The notes under the pieces were generated by a model that worked only from the letters and a program-made list of their open reading frames with translations, did no database searches and was not told where the DNA came from. The position numbers were made by a program, and so were the translations under genes. Below, one piece after another: positions 8,209 to 17,396 of a DNA stretch of 64,000 nt. The stretch covers positions 620,001 to 684,000 of the forward strand of contig JAWKXN010000001.1 in assembly GCA_041396965.1 (NCBI GenBank), given 5' to 3'. Source of the DNA: Rickettsiales bacterium (GTDB lineage Bacteria; Pseudomonadota; Alphaproteobacteria; Rickettsiales; SXRF01). The stretch's first letter is position 1, and every line of letters starts with the position of its first letter.

Positions 8209-8784
8209 TTATCTACCTGCGGTTTTAGGCTTATCACCAATACCGAATATTTGTAAATATCTATCCTGATTTTGTTCTATATCATCAGCTAGTTTGCTAA
8301 AGGCGGCTAGGGTTTCTTTTTTCTTGTTGAAGGCATCCAACATGCCTTCTTTCACCGAACTGCCACTTACTCCTAAAAACATTTCTGGGTTGTTATTTAT
8401 ATGTGTATTTATTGATTCTTTTAATATTTTCCAATGTTTGTCAACTTCACTTGCTGCTTCTCTTAAATCGTTAGGAAGTCCTTTTATCTGTTTTTTAATA
8501 ACATCCTTTTCTGTTGACCATAATAGTTTTGTACTTTCTTTATCTGTCCAAATTATATTAGCAGTAATCTCACTAATCTTTTCCATTTTTTGCTTTAAGG
8601 CTAATAACTCTGAGTCATTAGTTCTTAGGTGAAAAGTAGATTGCCTCACGAAGTCAATCGGATAAGATATTCCCTGTTTATTGTTAATTAAAAGTCCCTC
8701 TTTAGGATCTACATCCTTTTCTTTGTTTATAAATCCTTTGATTTTCTTTATAAAATCACTGGGTTTTTTGTTGCCTTCACTCAT
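8209..8784 (-). CDS. Hypothetical soluble, charged, mostly helical protein
   Basis: I do not recognise this 191-residue protein. It has no signal peptide or membrane segment. It is rich in Lys, Glu, Asp and Asn and looks largely alpha-helical, with heptad-like stretches around residues 57-75 (ELLALKQKMEKISEI) and 125-170. Start ATG 8784 is the first in the frame, with a weak purine-rich stretch upstream. It sits between bioB (upstream, same strand) and higBA, inside the patch that separates bioA from bioB. It could be a lineage-specific cytoplasmic protein; nothing in the sequence assigns a function. Confidence 0.6.
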   Translation of the reverse strand: MSEGNKKPSDFIKKIKGFINKEKDVDPKEGLLINNKQGISYPIDFVRQSTFHLRTNDSELLALKQKMEKISEITANIIWTDKESTKLLWSTEKDVIKKQIKGLPNDLREAASEVDKHWKILKESINTHINNNPEMFLGVSGSSVKEGMLDAFNKKKETLAAFSKLADDIEQNQDRYLQIFGIGDKPKTAGR

Positions 8785-8811
8785 GATTTATATCCTATAT
8801 TTTTTTATTAT

Positions 8812-9789
8812 TTAAGCAGCGTAATTTTGCTGTTTACATTCTATCTGTAATGGTTCTAGCCCCAGTTTTTTGAATAACTCTTTATCCTTATCCGCCGCGG
8901 GGTTGGCGGTGGTAAGTAGTTTTTCACCGTAGAATATGGAGTTCGCGCCAGCAAAGAAGCATAGGGCTTGTGTCTGCTCATTCATTTCCTCACGCCCCGC
9001 TGATAGGCGAACAAAGGATTTTGGCATCAGGATGCGGGCGACCGCGACAGTACGCACAAAGTCAAATACGTCCAATTCTTTTACGTTGTCAAGCTTTGTT
9101 CCCTTTACCTGCACCAACAAATTAATCGGCACGCTTTCAGGATGCTTGGGAAGATTAGCAAGAGTTTGCAGTAGTCCGGCACGGTCACTCAAATCCTCAC
9201 CCATACCGACTATCCCGCCGCAACAGACATTCATGCCCGCGTCACGCACGTTAGCGAGCGTGTCCAAACGGTCTTGATAGGTACGAGTGGTTATAATTTC
9301 GCCGTAAAACTCTTCGGAGGTGTCCAAATTATGATTATAATAATCAAGCCCAGCGTCTTTTAGAGCGTGCGCTTGCCCAGCATCCAGCATTCCAAGAGTA
9401 GCGCAGGTTTCCATTCCGAGAGATTTCACACCTTTGATAATCTCAACCATATTATCCATATCACGCTCTTTCGGTGAACGCCACGCCGCACCCATACAGA
9501 AACGTGATGCGCCAGCGTCTTTCGCTCTCTTTGCCTCACCAAGTATTTTTTCCTTTTCCATCAGCTTCTCCGCCTTAACACCCGAATCAGCACTAGCGCT
9601 TTGTGGGCAATAAGCGCAGTCCTCAGGGCAGCCACCGGTTTTAATGGAAAGCAACGTGCTTATCTGTACTTCATTCGGGTTGAAGTTCTCGCGGTGAATG
9701 GTTTGCGCGCGAAACAGCAAGTCGTTAAAGGGCATATTAAGAAGTGATATTATCTCATCTTTTTGCCAGTCATGTCTAAGTGTGGTCAT
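8812..9789 (-). CDS. bioB: Biotin synthase
   Basis: BioB inserts sulfur into dethiobiotin to form biotin by radical-SAM chemistry. The 325-residue protein has the radical-SAM cluster motif in [10 protein letters not shown] (CxxxCxxC, about residues 54-63), the glycine-rich SAM-binding segment, [13 protein letters not shown] (about 150-162), [10 protein letters not shown] (about 189-198) and the arginine segment [10 protein letters not shown] (about 261). These are standard for BioB. It follows the lipid cluster on the same strand with a 39-base gap from aas and may be read from the same transcript. No BioR or BirA operator was recognised. Confidence 0.96.
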   Translation of the reverse strand: MTTLRHDWQKDEIISLLNMPFNDLLFRAQTIHRENFNPNEVQISTLLSIKTGGCPEDCAYCPQSASADSGVKAEKLMEKEKILGEAKRAKDAGASRFCMGAAWRSPKERDMDNMVEIIKGVKSLGMETCATLGMLDAGQAHALKDAGLDYYNHNLDTSEEFYGEIITTRTYQDRLDTLANVRDAGMNVCCGGIVGMGEDLSDRAGLLQTLANLPKHPESVPINLLVQVKGTKLDNVKELDVFDFVRTVAVARILMPKSFVRLSAGREEMNEQTQALCFFAGANSIFYGEKLLTTANPAADKDKELFKKLGLEPLQIECKQQNYAA

Positions 9790-9828
9790 GTTGTCTTCTT
9801 TGTAAACGTTAATATGTATAATTGCCTA

Positions 9829-11961
9829 CTATATTAATTTTTCTTTATGTTGTCTAGTAAGCTCTGGATAATCTATTTTGCCGGTGCCAAGACGTGGCAT
9901 TTCAGCTATATGGAGTATTTTTTTAGGTAGGGCGATTTCTGGTATACCTTTTTCCTTAGCGGCGGCTATTAATGATTCTTTCGTTATATCTGTATGCTCA
10001 CTATACAATATTATATGCTCACCTTTACGCTCGTCAGGAGCGCTGATGGCGGCGTGCGCTTGCTCTGGATGTAAATGAACCGCTAGATCCTCAGCTAAAG
10101 CTAGAGACACCATCTCACCGGCTATTTTAGCGAAACGTTTTGCCCGTCCAACGATGGTAATAAACCCGCTATCATCGATTTCTACTATGTCACCAGTATC
10201 ATACCAGCCTTCATGTTTTTGTATCTCACCGGGAGCGTCAGCTTTCATATAGCCAAGCATTACATTCGGTGCTTTTATTAATAATTTTCCACCATATTCA
10301 AGCCCTGACACCGGCTCTAATTTGCACTCTATTTGCGGAAACGCTCGCCCGACACTGCCAATTTTACTGTTCATCAAGGTGTTAAATGAAATAACCGGAC
10401 TAGCTTCAGTCACACCATAACCTTGCATTATATTCACATTAAACTTATCAGCGTATAATCTTCTTGTGCTTTCATTAAGTTTTTCCGCGCCAGCTACCGC
10501 CATTCTCACGCTATAGAAATCATACGGATGCGCGTAGCGAGCGTAACCGTTAAAGAAAGTGTCAGTACCAAGCATTATGGTAGCGTCGCAATCATATATT
10601 ATTTCCGGCACGATTCGGTAATGAACCGGACTAGGATATAAGAACAGTTTAACTCCACGAACTAGTGGCAATAACATACCGATAGTAAGCCCAAAACAGT
10701 GGAATACCGGCATGGCGTTAAACAGTATGTCAGATGAGGTAAGGTCTAAAACCGCGTTTGCTTGATATATGTTAGAAAGTATATTCTCATGCGAAAGAGC
10801 GACTCCTTTTGGAGCGCCCTCAGAGCCGGAGGTAAATAATATCACTGCTGGAGAGTTAGAATCAGTTTCGGAAATTATTTGCTGGAGACTGCTTTTTACG
10901 GTAAAGCCTTTCGCTGCGGCTTTTAGTTTGTCACCTATGGTTATGGTATGGCGAATATCCTCAAGATAGATTACGGTATATTTCTGTCCTAATGTTTCTA
11001 TAAGTTTTTCTAGCTTACCTTTCTCAATAAATTCCCGTGAGGTGATGATAGTGTTTATTTGCGCTATGTTACAGGCATGGGATATACTTTTCTCACCGGC
11101 AGAAAAATTAAGCATAGCGATAGTTTTACCCAAAATTTGTAAAGCAGTAAAACTTACTAAAGCGCCAAGCATATTAGGAAGCATGAGTGCTACATTTTTC
11201 TGTCCATCAAGTCTTGGCGCTAGCTTGTCGGCGAGAATAAAAGATCTAGTAAAAATTTGGCGATAGCTAAGCATATTACGATTTATATCTGTAGCGACTT
11301 TACTACCCATACCATTAAGTCCCGCTGATTTAAGCATAGCGGAAATTATAGATGTTTTATATTGTGAGGTAAGGAATCTAGCGTTGGCTAGAATATCATA
11401 TATAGCAAGTGATGATCTTTTCCCACCTTCTGCGAATCTTTGCGGAGGTAATATATTTATAGTTACTTGCGGAAAAAAATGAGTACGTAATTTTTTACTC
11501 ATTCTGCTTACTTTTGAATACTCAGTCCCATCTATATATATGGGAAGCAGAGTAGCTCCGGTTTTCTCTATTATTTTACCAGTCCCATCATATATTTTCA
11601 TGATGCCACCAGTGGTGGTTATCCTACCTTCTGGGAATATAACAATCTTGCCACCATTTTTTACGTCGTTAATCAATGTTTTAAGTGACATTGGCGCGAG
11701 CGGGTCTATTTTATAAGTGCTGATAATTAGGTCTATCCAGCGGAAATACCATTTTCTAGCCTGATGTACATTCATCGCGAATGATACTTTATCAGGCAGG
11801 AAAACCGATAGAAAAAGCGGATCAACAAAAGATTGATGGTTAGCTATTATAACCGTACTACCTTCAGTTTTCTCAAAATTTTCAAGCCCTATTATTTTTA
11901 TCCGATATAGTTTTTTAAGCAGAAAAGTAAGAGCTGGTCTAATCACTGATTCTTTTAGCAT
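9829..11961 (-). CDS. aas: Bifunctional acyltransferase / acyl-ACP synthetase (Aas-like)
   Basis: The 710-residue protein joins an N-terminal PlsC-type acyltransferase to a C-terminal AMP-binding acyl-activating domain, the architecture of E. coli Aas, which re-acylates lysophosphatidylethanolamine. In the first domain NHQSFVD gives the HX4D catalytic pair (His42, Asp47), and FPEGRIT (about 115-121) is the glycerophosphate-binding block. In the second, ILFTSGSEGAPKGVALSH (about 380-397) is the P-loop-like motif, GYGVTEASPV follows, and YDTGDIVEID is the A8-type block. It overlaps the LplT-like transporter by 23 bases, which fits an LplT-Aas repair pathway at the inner membrane. Confidence 0.92.
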   Translation of the reverse strand: MLKESVIRPALTFLLKKLYRIKIIGLENFEKTEGSTVIIANHQSFVDPLFLSVFLPDKVSFAMNVHQARKWYFRWIDLIISTYKIDPLAPMSLKTLINDVKNGGKIVIFPEGRITTTGGIMKIYDGTGKIIEKTGATLLPIYIDGTEYSKVSRMSKKLRTHFFPQVTINILPPQRFAEGGKRSSLAIYDILANARFLTSQYKTSIISAMLKSAGLNGMGSKVATDINRNMLSYRQIFTRSFILADKLAPRLDGQKNVALMLPNMLGALVSFTALQILGKTIAMLNFSAGEKSISHACNIAQINTIITSREFIEKGKLEKLIETLGQKYTVIYLEDIRHTITIGDKLKAAAKGFTVKSSLQQIISETDSNSPAVILFTSGSEGAPKGVALSHENILSNIYQANAVLDLTSSDILFNAMPVFHCFGLTIGMLLPLVRGVKLFLYPSPVHYRIVPEIIYDCDATIMLGTDTFFNGYARYAHPYDFYSVRMAVAGAEKLNESTRRLYADKFNVNIMQGYGVTEASPVISFNTLMNSKIGSVGRAFPQIECKLEPVSGLEYGGKLLIKAPNVMLGYMKADAPGEIQKHEGWYDTGDIVEIDDSGFITIVGRAKRFAKIAGEMVSLALAEDLAVHLHPEQAHAAISAPDERKGEHIILYSEHTDITKESLIAAAKEKGIPEIALPKKILHIAEMPRLGTGKIDYPELTRQHKEKLI

Positions 11962-13231
11962 ATACGGCCACCATTAAAGTTATTATCGCCACAATAATAA
12001 ACAGATTAGGGATTGTTAGTCCATATGATAATAATATAGCTGATACAATAGCGGCTATTGTCATGGAGATGGAGTCGCTTAGGTTGCTCACGGCTATCAC
12101 TTGTGAACGGTGAGAGGATTTTGCGCGTGATTGCAATATGGCATATAAGGGAACCATGTAAATACCACCGCAAAACGCTACCATAAACATACATAGCACC
12201 ACATTTAGGCTGTTTTTTAATTCAAAGAACTCACTTATATCCATTAAGTTTTGCCCTATTGGAACTGGAGTAAAAAATATCATCAGCATGGTAAATATGG
12301 ATATACCAGACGCCGCTATCGGGGTAAAACGCGCTGATATTTGTCCTTTAAGTAAGGTATCACATAATATAGAGCCGACCGCGACACCTACTGAAAATAC
12401 AGTAAGGAATAATATATATACCTCGTTATCAGCTTGTATCACTCCTTTGGCGTAATTGGCGAATTGAGCTATATATATTGAGCCAACCGTTATGAACCAT
12501 GACAAAGCAAGAATTGTTCGTATAAGTGTACTATCATCACAAGCATGTTTTATAATGCCAATACTACCACGTAATAGATTGAAGCTTATTATAGTATCAG
12601 TATGCAGAGAAGGGGCTTTTGGTATGAACAGGCTGGCGATAAATCCAGCTATAGCGACGATTACTATAGTTATTCCTATCATATTATTAGGAAGTTCCAC
12701 AATCAATCCACCAGCCACCATTCCAGCGAGAATAGCCAAATAACTGCCGCTAGCGATAAATCCGTTACCTGCCAGAAGCTCCTTTTCCTTCAAATGCTGT
12801 GGTAATATACTAAATTTTATTGGTACGTAAAAAGCTGAGTGAGTACCGCTTAGAAATAATAACGCCATAAGCAGAGATATGTTATGATAATAAAAACCGT
12901 AACACGCCACTGACATTATGAATAATTCAGCTACTTTAGTAAATATAACAAGTTTTGATTTATCATATTTATCGGCAAGTTGTCCGGCTACCGATGAAAA
13001 CAGAACCATAGGAAGAACCAGCAATCCAGAGCATATAGTAACTAGAATTTCTGGATCAGTTGATAGTGATATATTATGCTTCGCGGCGTAGGCTATCATT
13101 ACAATAAGTCCGGCACGAATCAGATTATCATTAAAAGTGCCGAGAAAAGTAGCGAGGAACATAGGAAGAAACCGCCTGCTTACAAATAGTCGGTATTTAA
13201 GGTCATAGTCCATTTTTGGCGATGTATCCAT
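11939..13231 (-). CDS. lplT: MFS transporter, LplT-like lysophospholipid transporter
   Basis: The 430-residue protein has about 12 hydrophobic segments and begins FLPMFLATFLGTFNDNLIRAGL, where the T-F-x-D-N motif is characteristic of LplT and the related MFS-acyltransferase fusions. A loop AGQLADKYDKSKLV (about 83-96) is the MFS signature between helices 2 and 3. LplT flips lysophospholipids inward for re-acylation. The overlap with the downstream Aas-like gene supports that role; in many alphaproteobacteria the two are fused, whereas here they are separate but overlapping. dgkA ends only two bases upstream. Confidence 0.88.
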   Translation of the reverse strand: MDTSPKMDYDLKYRLFVSRRFLPMFLATFLGTFNDNLIRAGLIVMIAYAAKHNISLSTDPEILVTICSGLLVLPMVLFSSVAGQLADKYDKSKLVIFTKVAELFIMSVACYGFYYHNISLLMALLFLSGTHSAFYVPIKFSILPQHLKEKELLAGNGFIASGSYLAILAGMVAGGLIVELPNNMIGITIVIVAIAGFIASLFIPKAPSLHTDTIISFNLLRGSIGIIKHACDDSTLIRTILALSWFITVGSIYIAQFANYAKGVIQADNEVYILFLTVFSVGVAVGSILCDTLLKGQISARFTPIAASGISIFTMLMIFFTPVPIGQNLMDISEFFELKNSLNVVLCMFMVAFCGGIYMVPLYAILQSRAKSSHRSQVIAVSNLSDSISMTIAAIVSAILLSYGLTIPNLFIIVAIITLMVAVYAKRISD

Positions 13232-13233
13232 TT

Positions 13234-13611
13234 CTATCCTAATAATATAACTAGCCAGACAAAAGTAGCGTTTATCAGGCTGAGTAAAACGGCGGCACTT
13301 GCTATATCCTTTGCTTTTTTGGAAAGAGGATGAATCTCATCTGATATTCTGTCTATCGCGCTTTCAATTCCGGTATTTAGTAATTCCACAATCATCACTA
13401 AAAACAAGCTGCCAACCAAAAGTATTAGTTCTATTTTATTTTCGCTTATGAAAAAGGCGGTAGGTATCGCCATGATTGATATTATAACCTCAAGAATAAA
13501 CGCTCGTTCATTAAGCGCCGTTTTTATTCCAGACATTGAATAGCCAAAGGCTTTACATAGTCTTTTTATCTCATTTCCGTTATTATTCTTGTTATGTTTT
13601 TTATCTGTCAT
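13234..13611 (-). CDS. dgkA: Diacylglycerol kinase
   Basis: DgkA phosphorylates diacylglycerol to phosphatidate in the inner membrane. The 125-residue protein has the family's three membrane helices and the catalytic segment VELLNTGIESAIDRIS (about 69-84), followed by HPLSKKAKDIASAAVLL, which includes the conserved K-D-x-x-S-A-A-V. A hydrophilic N-terminus rich in Lys and Asn precedes the first helix. It sits between the Ntn-type amidohydrolase (12 bases) and the LplT-like gene (2 bases), so it belongs to a lipid-handling operon. Confidence 0.93.
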   Translation of the reverse strand: MTDKKHNKNNNGNEIKRLCKAFGYSMSGIKTALNERAFILEVIISIMAIPTAFFISENKIELILLVGSLFLVMIVELLNTGIESAIDRISDEIHPLSKKAKDIASAAVLLSLINATFVWLVILLG

Positions 13612-13623
13612 TAATTTATCAAT

Positions 13624-14766
13624 CTAATATGAACTATTCTCTTCCTCATCTTCATCATAACTACTTTCCAGATCAATTCCTATTTTCATATATTCCTCGT
13701 CAACATAATCATCCACATCATTCTCATTAACAATATCTTCTTTATTATTATTCGGTAGCTCAAATATTTCAGTTATAGGTGTAATACCCTCAAATCCCTG
13801 TACGTAAAGTTGTTTGCTAACTGAATCAGCTATTACACATAATCTGGTAAGCGGATTTAGTATTGGCGGGGTAAGCCATGAGAAGTCGGGTTTTATTATT
13901 TCATACCCTTGTAGTGAACAGCCATGTTGCCAGCGACCATTACTGTCAAAGAATGGACGAGCTTTAGTGCCAGTGGCTAGGTCAGTCTGAAATTGATTGC
14001 TAGCGACCACCTGTTGATCCGCGCCAATCTCTCTTATACGGTAATCATTTTCAAGGCGTTCAATAATACAACCATCAGAAAATTCAGTTCCGGTCAAGAT
14101 GAATATGGCAGGAACAGCAACTGGAGTTTCGGCGAGAATTTTTTTCGCTTCCTCGTAATTTTCCGCGTTCTCAAAGACCTGTCTTAATAAATGCGCTGGC
14201 GGCAAGCCACTATTACCATAAGCGATACGTCTGTTTTTAATCCAATCGGCGACTATATTTATCCCGTAACGACGCATCGGCGCTAGATTAAGAGCGGCAC
14301 TAAAGCGATTATGCGCGGTCGCGTTAAATACGCCAGATATTCCGGGCCAAGTTATATTATAGAACTCTCCAGCCTTGCCATCTTGAAGGGTTATTACCAC
14401 ATATTTTCCAAGATCCGGAAATGGCCAGTCAAGAATTCTTACCATAGCGACACTTTCGCCATTACGATAAGCACCGCTAGTACATCCCCATTCATAGGCA
14501 AGGTTGAGTGAGAAAACACCACGCTTACCTATAATGCTATCAAATGTTTCTATTTCATGTAGAAATGGATTATTAGACTTCACAAGCCAATTATGAGATC
14601 TTTTATCTACAAATGGCAGAACTATACTACTTGCCATGTTAGATAGAACACCGTAACTTTTTCTTGCCGACTCCACTAAGGTTTTCGCGCTGTCAGGGTA
14701 GGCTCGCAACAAATCAATCGGTGTTTTTCCACGTAGGTCAATAAGTGGTATAGAATTTTTTATCAT
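13624..14766 (-). CDS. Acid ceramidase / N-acylethanolamine amidase-like Ntn hydrolase
   Basis: The 380-residue protein has YEWGCTSGAY with Cys95 in the context expected of the autoprocessed N-terminal nucleophile of the acid ceramidase / NAAA / choloylglycine hydrolase group. Other matches are an R-x-x-D-W-P segment (about 111-116), GISGVFNATAHNRFSAALNL (about 142-161) and VVASNQFQT (about 247). These enzymes cleave amide-linked lipids. The roughly 94 residues before Cys95 would be a propeptide-like chain. No signal peptide is evident, so a cytoplasmic lipid amidase is possible. The acidic C-terminal tail (about 345-380, rich in Asp/Glu/Asn) is unusual. It is first in the lipid cluster; the substrate is unknown. 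Confidence 0.7.
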   Translation of the reverse strand: MIKNSIPLIDLRGKTPIDLLRAYPDSAKTLVESARKSYGVLSNMASSIVLPFVDKRSHNWLVKSNNPFLHEIETFDSIIGKRGVFSLNLAYEWGCTSGAYRNGESVAMVRILDWPFPDLGKYVVITLQDGKAGEFYNITWPGISGVFNATAHNRFSAALNLAPMRRYGINIVADWIKNRRIAYGNSGLPPAHLLRQVFENAENYEEAKKILAETPVAVPAIFILTGTEFSDGCIIERLENDYRIREIGADQQVVASNQFQTDLATGTKARPFFDSNGRWQHGCSLQGYEIIKPDFSWLTPPILNPLTRLCVIADSVSKQLYVQGFEGITPITEIFELPNNNKEDIVNENDVDDYVDEEYMKIGIDLESSYDEDEEENSSY

Positions 14767-14923
14767 GACAACTATCCGGAAAGTAGATTATTTAATCAAT
14801 ATTTTAATTCAATATTTTAATATAGATAAAGTTATACATTACATGCTAGGTTTATTACAAATCTAGTTTCTAATTTTACATCACAGGTTAAAGTATAAGT
14901 TTGATTTTTCAAAGGATATTTAT

Positions 14924-15520
14924 ATGCGGGATGACAAAAAAGTAAAACCATCAAGGCAGGAAGCGGAAGAGGCGGTTAAACTGCTGATTCGTTGGGCTGG
15001 GGATGATCCTGAAAGAGAGGGGCTTCTAGACACTCCGTCAAGAGTGGTAAGGTCGTATGAGGAATTTTTTAATGGTTATGATATAAATCCAAATGATATA
15101 TTAAGTCGTACCTTTGAGGATGTTGAGGGCTATGACGAAATGGTAGTGCTTCGTGATATAAATTTTGACTCGTATTGTGAGCATCACATGGTCCCATTCA
15201 CCGGTAGGGCGCATGTGGCATATATACCAAAGGAAAAGGTGGTTGGTATAAGTAAACTAGCTCGTCTTGTTGATGTTTACGCGAAACGTCTTCAGATTCA
15301 GGAAAAACTTACAGCGCAGATAGCGGCGAGCATAGATGATATTCTTAAGCCTAAAGGTGTCGCGGTAGTAGTTGAGGCGACTCATATGTGTATGACCACA
15401 AGAGGGGCTCGTAAACATGGAACAGTTATGCAAACCAGTAAATTACTTGGTTTATTCCGCAGTGATCACAGAACACGTCAGGAATTTTTTAGTCTTCTTA
15501 AATTTCCAGATTTGAAATAA
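14924..15520 (+). CDS. folE: GTP cyclohydrolase I
   Basis: FolE opens GTP to dihydroneopterin triphosphate, the first step of folate and related pterins. The 198-residue protein shows [17 protein letters not shown] (about 32-48), the zinc and substrate region [20 protein letters not shown] (about 84-103), [17 protein letters not shown], and [11 protein letters not shown] (about 160-170) with the second zinc cysteine. AAGG at 14910-14913 precedes the ATG. apaG follows in the same direction 29 bases later. Confidence 0.97.
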   Translation: MRDDKKVKPSRQEAEEAVKLLIRWAGDDPEREGLLDTPSRVVRSYEEFFNGYDINPNDILSRTFEDVEGYDEMVVLRDINFDSYCEHHMVPFTGRAHVAYIPKEKVVGISKLARLVDVYAKRLQIQEKLTAQIAASIDDILKPKGVAVVVEATHMCMTTRGARKHGTVMQTSKLLGLFRSDHRTRQEFFSLLKFPDLK

Positions 15521-15549
15521 AATTTGAGGTAAAAGGGGAGTAAAGTTCT

Positions 15550-15942
15550 ATGTATAGCAAAATCACTAATGATATTAAAGTTACAGTTGAGCCTTTTTAT
15601 CTTGAGGAACAATCATCCCCAACAGATCAGCGTTATGTCTGGGCGTATACCATAGCTATAGAAAATACTGGAAATGAAAAAGTTCGTTTGCTTAATCGTT
15701 ATTGGCACATAACTGACGCTATAGGTATGACACAAGAAGTAAGAGGGGCAGGTGTGGTAGGAGAAAAGCCCTTACTTAGTCCATATGATGTTTTTCAGTA
15801 TACTAGTGGGGCTTCACTACGCACACCATCTGGTATCATGAAAGGTGAATATGAGTTTGAAAATGAAAGAAAAGAACGTTTTAATGTTGTTATTCCAGTT
15901 TTTTCGTTAGATAGTCCAGATCAAATGAGAAGACCAAATTAA
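15550..15942 (+). CDS. apaG: ApaG-domain protein
   Basis: The 130-residue protein is a full-length ApaG: it begins ITNDIKVTVEPFYLEEQSSP, then YVWAYTIAIENTG, then LLNRYWHITDA, and has VVGEKPLLSPYDVFQYTSG and a G-x-M-x-G-x-Y-x-F segment. ApaG forms a fibronectin-III-like fold and has been linked to cobalt/magnesium resistance and diadenosine tetraphosphate levels in enterobacteria; the exact role is unclear. GGGGAG at 15535-15540 is a strong ribosome site. Confidence 0.95.
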   Translation: MYSKITNDIKVTVEPFYLEEQSSPTDQRYVWAYTIAIENTGNEKVRLLNRYWHITDAIGMTQEVRGAGVVGEKPLLSPYDVFQYTSGASLRTPSGIMKGEYEFENERKERFNVVIPVFSLDSPDQMRRPN

Positions 15943-15984
15943 TCTCCAAAAATGTTTTTCAAGAAAATATTGTAGTGTTTATTT

Positions 15985-17175
15985 ATGGTATCTGTAATTA
16001 GCGATAACTTAGTTGGTAACTTTATCTGTACTACTGATAAGTGTGAGGATACTTGCTGTAAGCACTGGTCTATGCAGATGAACACACAAATGTTCGCTAA
16101 GTATAAAGAGGAAGCTCCAGAATTGGTGGATTGTGTTGAAAGTGATAATGATAACTCATTTATTATGCGTAAAGATAAAGCTACCAGCTATTGTGTAAAA
16201 TTTGATAATGGTAAGTGTTCCATACACTCAGAATATGGTGAGAAATTTCTTGGTGATGCTTGTTATTTTTATCCGCGTATCACTAGAAAAGCCGGTGACA
16301 ATGTTATTATGACCGCAACTATGTCTTGTCCGGAGATCGCTAGGATAGCGTTGTTTTCTGATAAGCCATTTTCTAAAAATGAAAGTAGCGCTTCAAGGTT
16401 GCCGCAAGAAATTAGGAATATATTGCCAGACGAAACATCATTTTCTGACTTTATATCGGTTCATAATATATTTTTAGAGGTGATGGAGGAAGCTGCATCA
16501 AAAAGCGACAAGATATTCGCTCGTATTAATAGTGTTTGCAGGTCACTTGAAAAGATTGATCGTAAAGATTGGGCAGGAGCGGCTTCTTTATATTTTCGCC
16601 TCGCTGATTCTTCTATTCCCAAGTCAGAAGAAAATATAAATGATCCTTTTAATTTGCTGCACGCTTTGTGTGGATTAGTGGTCGCTTCTAAAAAATCGCT
16701 GCCTCCACGTCTTAAACAAACCATATATGAAATGGAAAAGGCGCTTTCAGTTAAGCTTGATTGGGAAAATATTTTAATAAACGCTGATGAATCTAGTCTT
16801 GCGGCTTATAATAAGCTTAGAGATTTATGGAACTCAGGTGTAGGTGATTTTTATGAGCCTATACTTAAGAGATGGCTTGCCGCTCAAATTTCAGCGGCTT
16901 CTTTTCCATTTGCTGGGCTTGGTGATAAACTTTCTGATAAAGTTACTATAATAGGTTTCCGTTTGGCTATGTTAAAGTTGGCACTTATTTCTGCTCATCA
17001 CATCAATATTGGTGATAAAAATAACAAATTGTCAGAAGGTGATATTATCAGGATAGTACAAAGCCTGTCACGTTTTCTTGATCATCTGGCAGGTCCGGAA
17101 TTCTTACTAAAAATATGTTCTGAGACAGGATGGGGCAGGGAAAGTAGAATGCTTGGTCTGTTAAGTTGGCAGTAG
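15985..17175 (+). CDS. fliB: FliB-type flagellin lysine N-methylase
   Basis: The 396-residue protein has a cysteine-rich N-terminal third: C-x4-C-x3-CC (Cys15, 20, 24, 25), CVKFDNGKCSIHSEYG (about 66-81) and LGDACYFYPR (about 85-94). This cysteine-rich pattern, with the C-S-I-H and C-x-x-Y-P-R elements, is shared by FliB proteins, which methylate surface lysines of flagellin, and by related YkgJ-type proteins. The cysteines suggest a metal or Fe-S site. Its place 221 bases ahead of the flagellin gene on the same strand supports the FliB assignment. The C-terminal two thirds is helical and has no motif I recognise. Confidence 0.8.
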   Translation: MVSVISDNLVGNFICTTDKCEDTCCKHWSMQMNTQMFAKYKEEAPELVDCVESDNDNSFIMRKDKATSYCVKFDNGKCSIHSEYGEKFLGDACYFYPRITRKAGDNVIMTATMSCPEIARIALFSDKPFSKNESSASRLPQEIRNILPDETSFSDFISVHNIFLEVMEEAASKSDKIFARINSVCRSLEKIDRKDWAGAASLYFRLADSSIPKSEENINDPFNLLHALCGLVVASKKSLPPRLKQTIYEMEKALSVKLDWENILINADESSLAAYNKLRDLWNSGVGDFYEPILKRWLAAQISAASFPFAGLGDKLSDKVTIIGFRLAMLKLALISAHHINIGDKNNKLSEGDIIRIVQSLSRFLDHLAGPEFLLKICSETGWGRESRMLGLLSWQ

Positions 17176-17276
17176 AAAGCCTTGTCGGGTAATATATAGT
17201 AATTTCAATAAATTACCTCATGTAAATAACTATAATCCATTTGCTCTATAAAAAATATTAGCGATTTTTTGTAAAA

Positions 17277-17292
17277 TTAATTTGTTGTTAAC
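17277..17292 (+). promoter_or_regulatory. CtrA-box-like site upstream of flagellin
   Basis: TTAA, seven bases, then TTAAC matches the full CtrA consensus (TTAA-N7-TTAAC). It lies 105 bases upstream of the flagellin ATG and about 30 bases ahead of a sigma-54-like element. CtrA controls flagellar genes in many alphaproteobacteria, and a DivL homologue is encoded in this window. AT-rich DNA makes chance matches plausible. Confidence 0.5.
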
Positions 17293-17320
17293 TATTTTTG
17301 GCTAATAATTACATTATGTG

Positions 17321-17335
17321 TGGCAAAGTTTTGGC
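17321..17335 (+). promoter_or_regulatory. Weak sigma-54-like -24/-12 element upstream of flagellin
   Basis: TGGCAA (17321-17326) and TGGC (17332-17335) place the invariant GG and GC exactly ten bases apart, as in -24/-12 promoters. The -12 part reads TGGCT rather than TTGCA, so the match is imperfect. The flagellin ATG is 62 bases downstream, with AGGAGA just before it. Confidence 0.4.
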
Positions 17336-17396
17336 TGCATAATTTTAGTGAGCATTTAGCTCTTTATAATTTTAACGTCCATGTAGGAGAATTGTT

